From Bacillota bacterium (lineage in GTDB: Bacteria > Bacillota_I > Bacilli_A > RF39 > UBA660): 11,295 nt of DNA. The position numbers and the translations under genes were made by a program. The DNA is taken from contig JAGZRP010000010.1 in assembly GCA_018381595.1 (NCBI GenBank), positions 1-11,295 on the forward strand. Direction: 5' to 3'. Under the pieces are notes generated by a model, which searched no databases, was not told the DNA's origin, and saw only the letters and a program-made list of their open reading frames with translations. Numbering within the stretch: position 1 is the stretch's first letter; every line of letters starts with the position of its first letter. Shown one piece after another: positions 1 to 5,696 of the stretch.

Positions 1-839
1 GAAGTACTCCATGCATCTGTATTTCCATTTACTACTGCCTCTGGTACATTTCTTTCTATATTAACAACTCTTTGTAATTCCCCTGTTAAACTACTCTTTC
101 CATCACTGACTCTTCCAATAATGCTTCCTTCTTTTTCAAATTTCACTGTATATTCTTTACTTGGTGTTATCTTCCAAGTAAGTCCTTCATCTAATGAGTA
201 TTGATAGCTATATCCCTCTCCCTCTGGATAATGAATGGTTACATTCTTTTCTCTTGACCAAAGGGTATTATCGATATCCATAGTATAAGTTGGAATACTC
301 ATACTTGGTCTTTCAACATTTTCTGATGCTTTCTGTCCAAAATCAATTGTAAATGATATCTCTTTTGAAATTTCACTCGTACTTTCGATTTCCTTATTCC
401 ATGTCACTACAACTTCAAATGTTTTTTCTTGATTCACATTGAGTGAATCACCTACGACAATTCCATTGATATAAAACTGAATTGCTTTTGGAGCTTTTTC
501 ATTTACCTCTTTTACTCCCTTGATATCTTTTACAACTGCATCCAAAGTTCCTCTATTTGCGACTGTTACTTCATAGACTGCTTGGGAACCTGGTTCATCG
601 AGTTCAACATCTATTGTTGCTTTTGTTCCATCTGTTATGATTGGCGGAGTTTTTGTTGTTGCTAGATGCATCCTCTTTTCTTCTATCTTTGTAAATAAGA
701 TATTCCATGTAGATGAGATACTTGCCGTTCCTTCTATCTTTACAATTTGAGTTAGTATAGAATATCCTACTGCCATATACACAAAAGTACCAAGTAACAA
801 AATCATATATACGTATTTATTATATCTTTTTCTTCTCAT
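1..839 (-). CDS. Large surface protein, TasA/camelysin-like N-terminus with Ig-like module (3' end beyond window)
   Basis: An open frame of 279 full codons starts at the ATG at 839-837 and runs off the left edge without a stop. A strong SD (AGAGGAG) lies 7 nt upstream. The N-terminus is basic (MRRKRYNKY), followed by a membrane helix at about residues 10-30 and then YSILTQIVKIEGTASISSTWNI. That pattern (helix, Y-S/T-x-L, G-x-A-x-I, W-N/D-I) resembles the start of TasA/camelysin-type and related surface proteins. Residues of about 75-165 look like a beta-rich domain (VYEVTVANRGTLDAVV, then FEVVVTWNKE). From about 175 there is an Ig-like adhesin module with aromatic-rich strands and a Y-Q-Y-S-L-D-E-G-x-T-W segment. 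It is probably a cell-surface or matrix protein anchored by its N-terminal helix. The exact family is uncertain; the extracellular repeat-protein class is fairly sure. Confidence 0.72.
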   Translation of the reverse strand, partial: MRRKRYNKYVYMILLLGTFVYMAVGYSILTQIVKIEGTASISSTWNILFTKIEEKRMHLATTKTPPIITDGTKATIDVELDEPGSQAVYEVTVANRGTLDAVVKDIKGVKEVNEKAPKAIQFYINGIVVGDSLNVNQEKTFEVVVTWNKEIESTSEISKEISFTIDFGQKASENVERPSMSIPTYTMDIDNTLWSREKNVTIHYPEGEGYSYQYSLDEGLTWKITPSKEYTVKFEKEGSIIGRVSDGKSSLTGELQRVVNIERNVPEAVVNGNTDAWST

Positions 840-886
840 GTAATTCTCCTCTTTCCTTACTGCTCAAGAGTATCTTATTCAGACTC

Positions 887-895
887 ATTCTATCA
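887..895 (-). promoter_or_regulatory. Possible proximal promoter of the surface-protein gene (-10)
   Basis: On the minus strand TGATAGAAT forms an extended -10 (TG-n-TAGAAT). A weak -35-like TAGAAA lies 17 nt upstream. It is about 50 nt from the start codon and downstream of the intrinsic terminator at 968-996, so it could transcribe the surface gene independently of the long leader. It is weaker than the distal promoter at 1123-1131. Confidence 0.35.
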
Positions 896-967
896 GAAAA
901 AAGCCTTGATTTCTATATCTTTTTCTAACTTATTATGTGGTCTAATTTCATGGAATATACAATACGC

Positions 968-996
968 AAAAAAATCGTTTCCACTATGAAAACGAT
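968..996 (-). terminator. Intrinsic terminator inside the leader of the surface-protein gene
   Basis: On the minus strand the stem ATCGTTTTC / GGAAACGAT (9 bp, one G-U) closes a 5-nt loop and is followed by seven T. It lies between the distal promoter (about 1123-1131) and the surface-protein start at 839, so it ends transcripts made from the conserved leader unless read through. No minus-strand gene ends next to it: the preceding gene has its own terminator at 1164-1192, upstream of the leader promoter. It is therefore an attenuator or the 3' end of a small RNA of about 150 nt. Confidence 0.75.
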
Positions 997-1045
997 AGTT
1001 TTATCCTTTGGTTTTCCAAACTTTCTGATTAGGGTATTATATTTA

Positions 1046-1133
1046 TTACTTAAATACCCCCCCCATGGTAATACTAAGCTAACATACATTTTACAACACT
1101 TCCTTTAGTTTTATCTTTATTCATTATATCAAA
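1046..1133 (-). other. Conserved promoter/leader element, copy 1
   Basis: About 88 nt align with 10771-10856, same strand, by eye at roughly 75-80% identity with small indels. Shared blocks on the minus strand, in order: TTTGATATAAT (extended -10), AAGATAAAACTAAAGGA, ATGTATG, GTTAGCTTA, a G tract (eight G here), and TATTTA. A stem GGGTATT / AATACCC (7 bp, loop 14 nt) pairs the end of the G tract with 1032-1038. No known riboswitch consensus was recognised. The conserved part does not encode the same peptide in both copies from the SD-associated ATG, which suggests a non-coding leader RNA or a regulatory site. Confidence 0.6.
1123..1131 (-). promoter_or_regulatory. Extended -10 promoter of leader copy 1
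   Basis: On the minus strand TGATATAAT gives a perfect TATAAT with an upstream TGn. A TTGCAA sits 15 nt upstream (short spacing). Transcription would start near 1116 and run through the conserved leader toward the terminator at 968-996 and the surface gene. Confidence 0.65.
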
Positions 1134-1163
1134 TATTTTCTTTTTGCAACAGGTTATTTACAT

Positions 1164-1192
1164 AAAAAAAACATGAAATCAAAGTTCATGTT
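1164..1192 (-). terminator. Terminator after the acidic helical protein gene
   Basis: On the minus strand the stem AACATGAA / TTCATGTT (8 bp, loop 7 nt) is followed by seven T. It starts 1 nt after the stop codon at 1194-1196 and ends the gpr-spoIIP side of the minus-strand block. Confidence 0.85.
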
Positions 1193-1193
1193 C

Positions 1194-1793
1194 TTATTTT
1201 TGGAATTCATCAAGTTGCATTTTCACATTATCATAGACCCCAGGGCGAAGTTTTTCTTCTTTCAAAATATTTAATAATTTTGTTTTTGATGTCTTTGAAA
1301 TTCTACCGTAATCTGCAAGTAAGAATGCTAGAACAGTTCCATTAATTGCCTCAACACGTTGTCTTAGAAGTCCATTTTCATAAATCAATGCCGCATAATA
1401 TAATTGCTTTTCTTCCTCTGTTAATACATCAGTATCTTCTCTTGGAAGAATAATATTTAAATCTACAGTTTTAAAATCTTGGATTAGATATTCCAATCCT
1501 TTCATATACATAGAATCATACATATCAAAATATAGTTTTTCGAAAGGTAATAAATCATCATTTTTACGAAGTTCTTTTGTTTTATCATAAAACTCTTTTT
1601 CCAAATTGACAACTTTCAAATAATCCTCTTGAGGATCATCATAAAATTGTTTATAAAATTCATATAATGTATCATTTCTCTTCTTCTGTATTAAAATAGC
1701 ACTATCTAATTCTTCTTCTCTTTGAACCATATCTTGAATGATTTCTGAGTAATAACTCATGTCTCTTGTTTTTAATATTTCTTTTAAATTCAT
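1194..1793 (-). CDS. Hypothetical acidic, helical cytoplasmic protein (199 aa)
   Basis: I do not recognise a family. The protein is charged and predicted mostly helical, with no signal peptide or membrane segment. A Glu-rich helical stretch at about 20-80 (QREEELD, NLEKEFYDKTKELRKNDD) could form coiled coils, and a more hydrophobic helical part follows at 130-165 (ENGLLRQRVEAI, then TVLAFLLADYG). The ATG at 1793 is preferred over an in-frame TTG 12 nt upstream because GGTGAG lies 5 nt before it. It follows the yqxA-position gene by 50 nt, in which a promoter can be seen (TTGTAA, 17 nt, TAAACT with TGn), and it has its own terminator. It can therefore be transcribed alone, though read-through from the sporulation genes is possible because no terminator separates them. 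Confidence 0.75.
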   Translation of the reverse strand: MNLKEILKTRDMSYYSEIIQDMVQREEELDSAILIQKKRNDTLYEFYKQFYDDPQEDYLKVVNLEKEFYDKTKELRKNDDLLPFEKLYFDMYDSMYMKGLEYLIQDFKTVDLNIILPREDTDVLTEEEKQLYYAALIYENGLLRQRVEAINGTVLAFLLADYGRISKTSKTKLLNILKEEKLRPGVYDNVKMQLDEFQK

Positions 1794-1814
1794 TTCTCTC
1801 ACCAACTTGACATT

Positions 1815-1843
1815 AGTTTATCATGTTTTCCTTTTATTTACAA
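1815..1843 (-). promoter_or_regulatory. Promoter of the 199-aa protein gene
   Basis: On the minus strand TTGTAA (1838-1843), a 17-nt spacer and TAAACT (1815-1820) with an extended TGA match a housekeeping promoter. The predicted start near 1808 leaves a leader of only about 15 nt that contains the SD. Confidence 0.5.
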
Positions 1844-2188
1844 CTATTCATCTACCATCTTATTTAACATTCCAAATAATTTATCAACACCAAACTTGAC
1901 ACCCATTCCAATTTTTGATGAAATACTATATCCTAAATCTGACATGTGATTTCCATAGTTTCTATCTGGTTGTTCTAAATAAGATTCGATATCTACTTTC
2001 TTACCAGCTGCGATGTCTTTTTCAAATCGTTCGATTTGTTGTTTGGTGTAACTTGTTTTTTGTTGCATATCATATTCATAATACCCTGTTTCTTGAGATA
2101 AATATAACGTTAGAAAAGTAATAAAAGCGGCAATCATAAAATACTTAAACGTCCGTTTATATATTTTTACCTTGTCTTCTTTTTTCAT
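1844..2188 (-). CDS. Small membrane protein in the yqxA position, downstream of spoIIP (114 aa)
   Basis: The protein has a basic N-terminus, one membrane helix at about 14-31 (FKYFMIAAFITFLTLYL) and a hydrophilic, probably extracytoplasmic tail. The tail ends in a Gly-containing amphipathic stretch (LGYSISSKIGMGVKFGVDKLFGML). Its start overlaps the spoIIP stop by 4 nt (ATGA), so the two are translationally coupled. In Bacillus the gene right after spoIIP is yqxA, a similarly short single-helix protein (DUF3679-type). Length, topology and position agree, but the sequence similarity I can recall is weak, so homology is inference. A sporulation-linked role alongside SpoIIP is plausible from the coupling alone. 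Confidence 0.78.
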   Translation of the reverse strand: MKKEDKVKIYKRTFKYFMIAAFITFLTLYLSQETGYYEYDMQQKTSYTKQQIERFEKDIAAGKKVDIESYLEQPDRNYGNHMSDLGYSISSKIGMGVKFGVDKLFGMLNKMVDE

Positions 2189-3189
2189 TGTCCGTTTAAT
2201 TTCTCCGTAATAATATTTGCGATTGCCTCTATTGTGTTTTGAACCTCATCAATAGTATTCTCATTTGCTCCCACTTCCATTAAAATCATATTCGGATTTA
2301 AGTCTTGATTATATCGTCCATTCACAGTAGCACCCTGTTTTTTCATAATACCACGCGATAGTTTAGGAAATTTACCATTGATTTTATCAGAAATAGTAGT
2401 TGCTAAAGAAAGGTTAGACTCATATGCTTTGTTATTTAAACCAATGATAAATAATACCTTCGCATAATTTTTTTCACCAATCGTAATCGTAGAAGTATCA
2501 TGAGGAAGTGCATCTCGATGTAAATCAATAATCAGTTCTAAGTCTGGATATTTTTTCAATGTATTCGCAACAAATTCACGACTTGCATCATAGCTTCTAG
2601 CATGATTCCATCCCTTTGTTTTCATATATTCATTGATATTGGTCTCTTCTACAATCGTAGGAATCCCTGCCTTATTCAAATGCTCTCTTAATAAATAAGA
2701 TGCCATCATAACACTTGGTGTAATGTTATATGGTTCTAATGTTTTCATACTATAATTCTCGCCTTGATGAGAATTATAGATATAAACTCTTGGTGTTTTT
2801 TCCGTATTTTTTTCTGTCACTGGATTTTTGATATAACCAGTTTCTTTTGGTTCCTCTTCTTGATACACAACTTGTGTCTTTTCTGGCTTGTTTGATTTTG
2901 AAAATTGTTTCATCGAAAGCAATGTATCTGGTTTTGAAAAGTCGATATCCATTAAAAACTTACCCATCTTAGATATGATATTTTTTTCGCTTTTTTCATA
3001 TAACAAATAATGATTAGAATCTCTTAGCATTTGATTTAAAAATTCCTCATTTGTTGTCGCTAATTTCGATTTTAAAATATAATAAGTAGTACATTCAAAT
3101 GATAGATAACAAACAGCTACTAGTAATCCTAATTTAAATATCCATTTACATTTATGTTTTTTTGAATGTTTCAATCTTTTTGCCATCAT
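2185..3189 (-). CDS. spoIIP: Stage II sporulation protein P, peptidoglycan hydrolase
   Basis: SpoIIP is an amidase/endopeptidase that, with SpoIID and SpoIIM, thins septal peptidoglycan to drive engulfment. Residues 14-38 form an N-terminal membrane anchor, followed by a charged linker to about 130. The catalytic domain covers 134-334: VYIYNSHQGENY (His141), NITPSVMMASYL, a YDASREF segment, DLHRDA (His224), YNQDLNP and ILMEVGANENT (Glu305). These are the expected metal/catalytic residues of the family (PF07454). Length is close to normal. Two adjacent ATGs (3189, 3186) follow an AGGAGGG SD; the second has the better spacing (6 nt against 3). It lies 63 nt after gpr and overlaps the next gene by 4 nt. 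A sigma-E-like promoter can be seen at 3205-3233. Confidence 0.95.
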   Translation of the reverse strand: MMAKRLKHSKKHKCKWIFKLGLLVAVCYLSFECTTYYILKSKLATTNEEFLNQMLRDSNHYLLYEKSEKNIISKMGKFLMDIDFSKPDTLLSMKQFSKSNKPEKTQVVYQEEEPKETGYIKNPVTEKNTEKTPRVYIYNSHQGENYSMKTLEPYNITPSVMMASYLLREHLNKAGIPTIVEETNINEYMKTKGWNHARSYDASREFVANTLKKYPDLELIIDLHRDALPHDTSTITIGEKNYAKVLFIIGLNNKAYESNLSLATTISDKINGKFPKLSRGIMKKQGATVNGRYNQDLNPNMILMEVGANENTIDEVQNTIEAIANIITEKLNGQ

Positions 3190-3204
3190 ATCCCTCCTAG
3201 TCCT

Positions 3205-3233
3205 ATTGTACTAAGAGGAATGAATGAATTATG
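3205..3233 (-). promoter_or_regulatory. Candidate sigma-E promoter of spoIIP
   Basis: On the minus strand CATAATT (3227-3233), a 14-nt spacer and AGTACAAT (3205-3212) resemble the sigma-E pattern (-35 near KMATATT, -10 CATACAAT; 6 of 8 bases match at -10). In Bacillus spoIIP is sigma-E dependent. The match is by eye and the predicted leader is very short. Confidence 0.4.
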
Positions 3234-3252
3234 TCAAATAATAGATAAAATA

Positions 3253-4290
3253 TTAATTTTCAAAAGAAATATTTTCATGAAGTGCATGATTAATTGCTCC
3301 ACCAATGGTAAGTGCAAGTTTTTTAATTACAAAATCAATTTCTTTCGGTGTTACCATCAGGTTATATCCAATAGGTGTTAATGCTTCAAATACGAGTTGT
3401 TTCATTTCTGTTTCATTCAATAAACCCAGTTTTCCCATGAGTTCGACTTTATCTTCTTTATTTGGAATTACTTCTTTTTTTAAGTAATTTCCACTTCCAA
3501 CAGAAAGTTTATTAGACGCTAAATTTTCTCTTTTTTTCATATATGTGAAGTTCATCTGCATATAATGAATCGTATCGGCAACAATTGTCGCTGCATCCAC
3601 GACTGTTGGTACCCCAACTGCAATTACAGGGATTTGAAAATATTCTTTACTAATTTCTTTTCTCTTATTGTTTACTCCACTACCAGGATGGATACCTGTA
3701 TCTGTAATTTGAATGGTTTTATTTAATCGATCAATACTTCCACTCGCAAGTGCATCAATTACTATCATAAAATCAGGTTCTATCTCATCGATAATTCCTT
3801 TTAGTAATTCTCTAGTTTCAATTCCTGTCGTTCCCATAACACCAGGTGTTAATGCATATGTTTTACGAAATCCATCTTCTAAGCTATCTAATTCATATAA
3901 ATGATTCGTCACTAATACATCATCTATGGTGAGTGGTCCCAGTGCATCTGGTGTAGATTCTTCATTTCCTAATCCAACAATAAAGCAAGATGCATCTTTT
4001 GGAATCTTCATTTCTTTTAACAATTCTGTTAATTCCTTTGTTACTACCTGAAGTACATTTTGCTGATTTTCATGATCGGTTACATCATCAAATTCTACTG
4101 TAATATATCTTCCCTCTTTTTTTCCAATGATATCTGCCCCATTTTTTAAAACATCAACCACTGTAATATGACAATTCTTTTCTTGTCTCATTTTTGTTTT
4201 AATTCCATCACGAGATGGATAGCTATCTAACATATCAATTGCTAAATCCGTACGAATTAATTTGTTTTCTAAATGAACCTCATGTCCCAT
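3253..4290 (-). CDS. gpr: Germination protease GPR, degrades small acid-soluble spore proteins
   Basis: GPR (345 aa here) is a self-processing, atypical aspartic-type protease that digests DNA-protecting SASPs during spore germination. The sequence shows the autoprocessing/SASP-like site IRTDLAID at 12-19, VGLGNEESTPDALGP (Asp115) and VIDALASGS (Asp179), where the two catalytic Asp of the family are expected, plus GVMGTTGIET, DTGIHPGSGVNNKRKE and VGVPTVVDAATI. The second motif reads ALASGS where many relatives have ALA-x-R-S, a small deviation. The ATG at 4290 is chosen because AGGGTGA precedes it by 5 nt; an in-frame GTG 9 nt upstream would overlap this SD. It is divergent from rpsT, as in Bacillus, and followed by spoIIP. 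Its presence implies SASPs elsewhere in the genome. Confidence 0.96.
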   Translation of the reverse strand: MGHEVHLENKLIRTDLAIDMLDSYPSRDGIKTKMRQEKNCHITVVDVLKNGADIIGKKEGRYITVEFDDVTDHENQQNVLQVVTKELTELLKEMKIPKDASCFIVGLGNEESTPDALGPLTIDDVLVTNHLYELDSLEDGFRKTYALTPGVMGTTGIETRELLKGIIDEIEPDFMIVIDALASGSIDRLNKTIQITDTGIHPGSGVNNKRKEISKEYFQIPVIAVGVPTVVDAATIVADTIHYMQMNFTYMKKRENLASNKLSVGSGNYLKKEVIPNKEDKVELMGKLGLLNETEMKQLVFEALTPIGYNLMVTPKEIDFVIKKLALTIGGAINHALHENISFEN

Positions 4291-4307
4291 GTTTATCACC
4301 CTGTATT

Positions 4308-4337
4308 ATTTTTGCCAAAAATAGGTCTTTTTATTGC
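4308..4337 (-). promoter_or_regulatory. Candidate sigma-F/sigma-G forespore promoter of gpr
   Basis: On the minus strand GCAATA (4332-4337), a 15-nt spacer and GGCAAAAAT (4308-4316) fit the forespore pattern (G-Y-x-T-A, then GGnnAnnAT). Bacillus gpr is transcribed by sigma-F and sigma-G. The -35 overlaps the -35 of the divergent rpsT promoter. Identified by eye in AT-rich DNA, so only suggestive. Confidence 0.35.
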
Positions 4338-4362
4338 ATTTATTTTATTTTTCTGTTAAAAT
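4334..4362 (+). promoter_or_regulatory. rpsT promoter
   Basis: TTGCAT (4334-4339), an exact 17-nt spacer and TAAAAT (4357-4362) preceded by TGT give a good housekeeping promoter. The start would be near 4369, 27 nt before the rpsT ATG. Confidence 0.75.
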
Positions 4363-4395
4363 AGTGATGTTTAAGAGAACTTGGAGGTGAAACTT

Positions 4396-4659
4396 ATGGC
4401 AAATATGAAGAACGCAAAAAAACGTATCAAACAAAATATTAAAAGAGAAATTGAAAATAATAACTATGAAGCAAGTATGAAAACTGCTATCAAAAATGTT
4501 GAAAAAGCGGTAAAAACAAATGATAAAGAAACGGCAACTGCTAAATTAAGTGTAGCTATCAAAGCAATCGACAAAGCTAAGAGTAAAGGTGCGATTAAAG
4601 CAAACAATGTTTCTCGTAATAAATCTCGTTTAATGAAAAAGGTTAATGAAATGGAGTAA
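4396..4659 (+). CDS. rpsT: 30S ribosomal protein S20
   Basis: The 87-aa, very basic, helical protein has the S20 N-terminal pattern MANMKNAKKRIKQN and the C-terminal signature KGAIKANNVSRNKSRLMKKVN. S20 binds 16S rRNA early in 30S assembly. The ATG at 4396 follows a near-perfect SD (GGAGGTGA) by 5 nt; extending to the in-frame TTG at 4381 would absorb the SD and is wrong. Length is normal for the family. It is divergent from gpr, the same arrangement as in Bacillus. The terminator hairpin begins inside the last codons, so the gene is monocistronic. Confidence 0.97.
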   Translation: MANMKNAKKRIKQNIKREIENNNYEASMKTAIKNVEKAVKTNDKETATAKLSVAIKAIDKAKSKGAIKANNVSRNKSRLMKKVNEME

Positions 4660-4677
4660 GAATTTACTTCTTTTTTT
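4653..4677 (+). terminator. rpsT terminator overlapping the stop codon
   Basis: The stem GGAGTAA / TTACTTC (7 bp, one G-U) with loop GAAT is followed by seven T. The 5' arm includes the TAA stop of rpsT. Confidence 0.85.
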
Positions 4678-4687
4678 ATGCCTAATT

Positions 4688-4696
4688 TGATATAAT
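4688..4696 (+). promoter_or_regulatory. Extended -10 promoter of the transglutaminase-like gene
   Basis: TGATATAAT gives a perfect extended -10 with no clear -35. Transcription would begin near 4703, just before or at the GGTGA SD, so the in-frame ATGs at 4695 and 4701 would lie outside the transcript. This supports the ATG at 4713. Confidence 0.65.
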
Positions 4697-4712
4697 GAGG
4701 ATGGTGAAACAT

Positions 4713-5642
4713 ATGAAACAATTAAAAAACTTTTTATATACAATTCTTGGAATGGTACTTGTAATCTGTGTATTCTTGTACAATAAACCAATTGCCCGCT
4801 TTTTTATGGAAAATTTTATCTATAAAAATGACATGGTGATTCATGATGCGAATCAATATCGTCTTAGTTTAAATGTAAACTATGTAAAAGATACAAATCG
4901 CTTTTCTCCTAAAAATAAAACAGAACTATTAAATATTATTTATACGATTATTAATAATGGTTGGGACGAATTTACATTCTTCTGTGCTGATTCTTATAAA
5001 GAATGCTTTGAAGATACAAAATCATTAACAAGTAATTCTGATATGCTTGCTAACTTTAACAACTTTGTTCATCCATATAATAGCTTCAATCGTCTTTTAA
5101 TTGATGTTAATAACTTTGGTAAAGTTCATGTTACTGTAGAAAAAATGTATACAGAAGAACAAATTAAATTCATTAACCAAGAAATAGATAATATATATCC
5201 AACGATTATCAATGACCAAATGACAATACAACAAAAAATCAAAGCAGCTCATGATTATATTATTAACCAAACCGTCTATGACAGTGAAGGTGCTTTAAAT
5301 ATTAAAAATAAAGATTTTCAAAATACAAAATTCACACATATTGCCTACGGAACTTTTAAATATCATATTGCTTTATGTGGTGGTTACAGTGATGCAATGG
5401 CTCTATTCTTAAATAAAATGGAACTTCCTAATTATAAAATATCAAATGAAGAACATGTATGGAATTTAGTCAATATCGATAACCAATGGTATCATATTGA
5501 CTTAACTTGGGATGACCCAGTTGTGAATACTCATCAAAATATTTTATTAGACCATTATTTCTTAATTACAGGACAACAAATTTTATCAAAAGATCCGATT
5601 CACCATACATTTGACCAAACAATATATCAAGAAGGATTATAA
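4713..5642 (+). CDS. Membrane-anchored transglutaminase-like (cysteine protease-fold) protein
   Basis: This 309-aa protein has a short basic N-terminus and a membrane helix at about 6-23, placing the rest outside the cytoplasm. The C-terminal third is a transglutaminase-like core: KIKAAHDYIINQTVYD (about 175-190), ALCGGYSDAMALFL with Cys222, NEEHVWNLVNID with His248 and WYHIDLTWDDP with Asp263. This forms the complete Cys-His-Asp triad, so activity is likely. Bacterial members are often cell-wall or surface peptidases or amide-crosslinking enzymes; the substrate cannot be told here. The middle part (40-170) shows no recognised domain. The gene is monocistronic between the rpsT terminator and its own. 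The ATG at 4713 is chosen from the SD GGTGA and the promoter position. The fold is sure; the role is unknown. Confidence 0.88.
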   Translation: MKQLKNFLYTILGMVLVICVFLYNKPIARFFMENFIYKNDMVIHDANQYRLSLNVNYVKDTNRFSPKNKTELLNIIYTIINNGWDEFTFFCADSYKECFEDTKSLTSNSDMLANFNNFVHPYNSFNRLLIDVNNFGKVHVTVEKMYTEEQIKFINQEIDNIYPTIINDQMTIQQKIKAAHDYIINQTVYDSEGALNIKNKDFQNTKFTHIAYGTFKYHIALCGGYSDAMALFLNKMELPNYKISNEEHVWNLVNIDNQWYHIDLTWDDPVVNTHQNILLDHYFLITGQQILSKDPIHHTFDQTIYQEGL

Positions 5643-5664
5643 ACGTAGAGACTCTACGTTTTTT
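5642..5664 (+). terminator. Terminator of the transglutaminase-like gene
   Basis: The stem AACGTAG / CTACGTT (7 bp, loop AGACT) is followed by TTTT. It begins at the last base of the stop codon. It converges with the miaA terminator 8 nt further on. Confidence 0.85.
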
Positions 5665-5671
5665 CTTTCAC

Positions 5672-5696
5672 AAAAAAATCAAGTCATTTACTTGAT
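5672..5696 (-). terminator. Terminator of the ruvA-ruvB-miaA operon
   Basis: On the minus strand the stem ATCAAGT / ACTTGAT (7 bp, loop 5 nt) is followed by seven T. It spans the miaA stop codon. Confidence 0.85.

Noticed and set aside
900..1061. 54-codon frame from the SD-associated ATG of leader copy 1 (MYVSLVLPWGGYLSNK...)
   Set aside because: It runs through the intrinsic terminator, and in copy 2 the corresponding ATG stops after four codons because of the 4-nt insertion, so the frame is not conserved.
1046..1133. Leader as a known riboswitch (c-di-GMP-I/II, preQ1, fluoride, T-box)
   Set aside because: None of the conserved sequence blocks of these classes that I can recall is present; a covariance search would be needed for a firm exclusion.
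1915..2121. Plus-strand ORF of 68 codons opposite the small membrane protein and similar plus-strand frames over gpr, ruvB and spoIIP
   Set aside because: They lie antisense to well-supported genes, have no convincing SD or family resemblance, and arise from the complementary strand of AT-rich coding sequence.
4464..4721. Minus-strand ORF of 85 codons covering rpsT
   Set aside because: Antisense to the S20 gene; the hydrophobic look comes from reversing Lys/Glu-rich codons.
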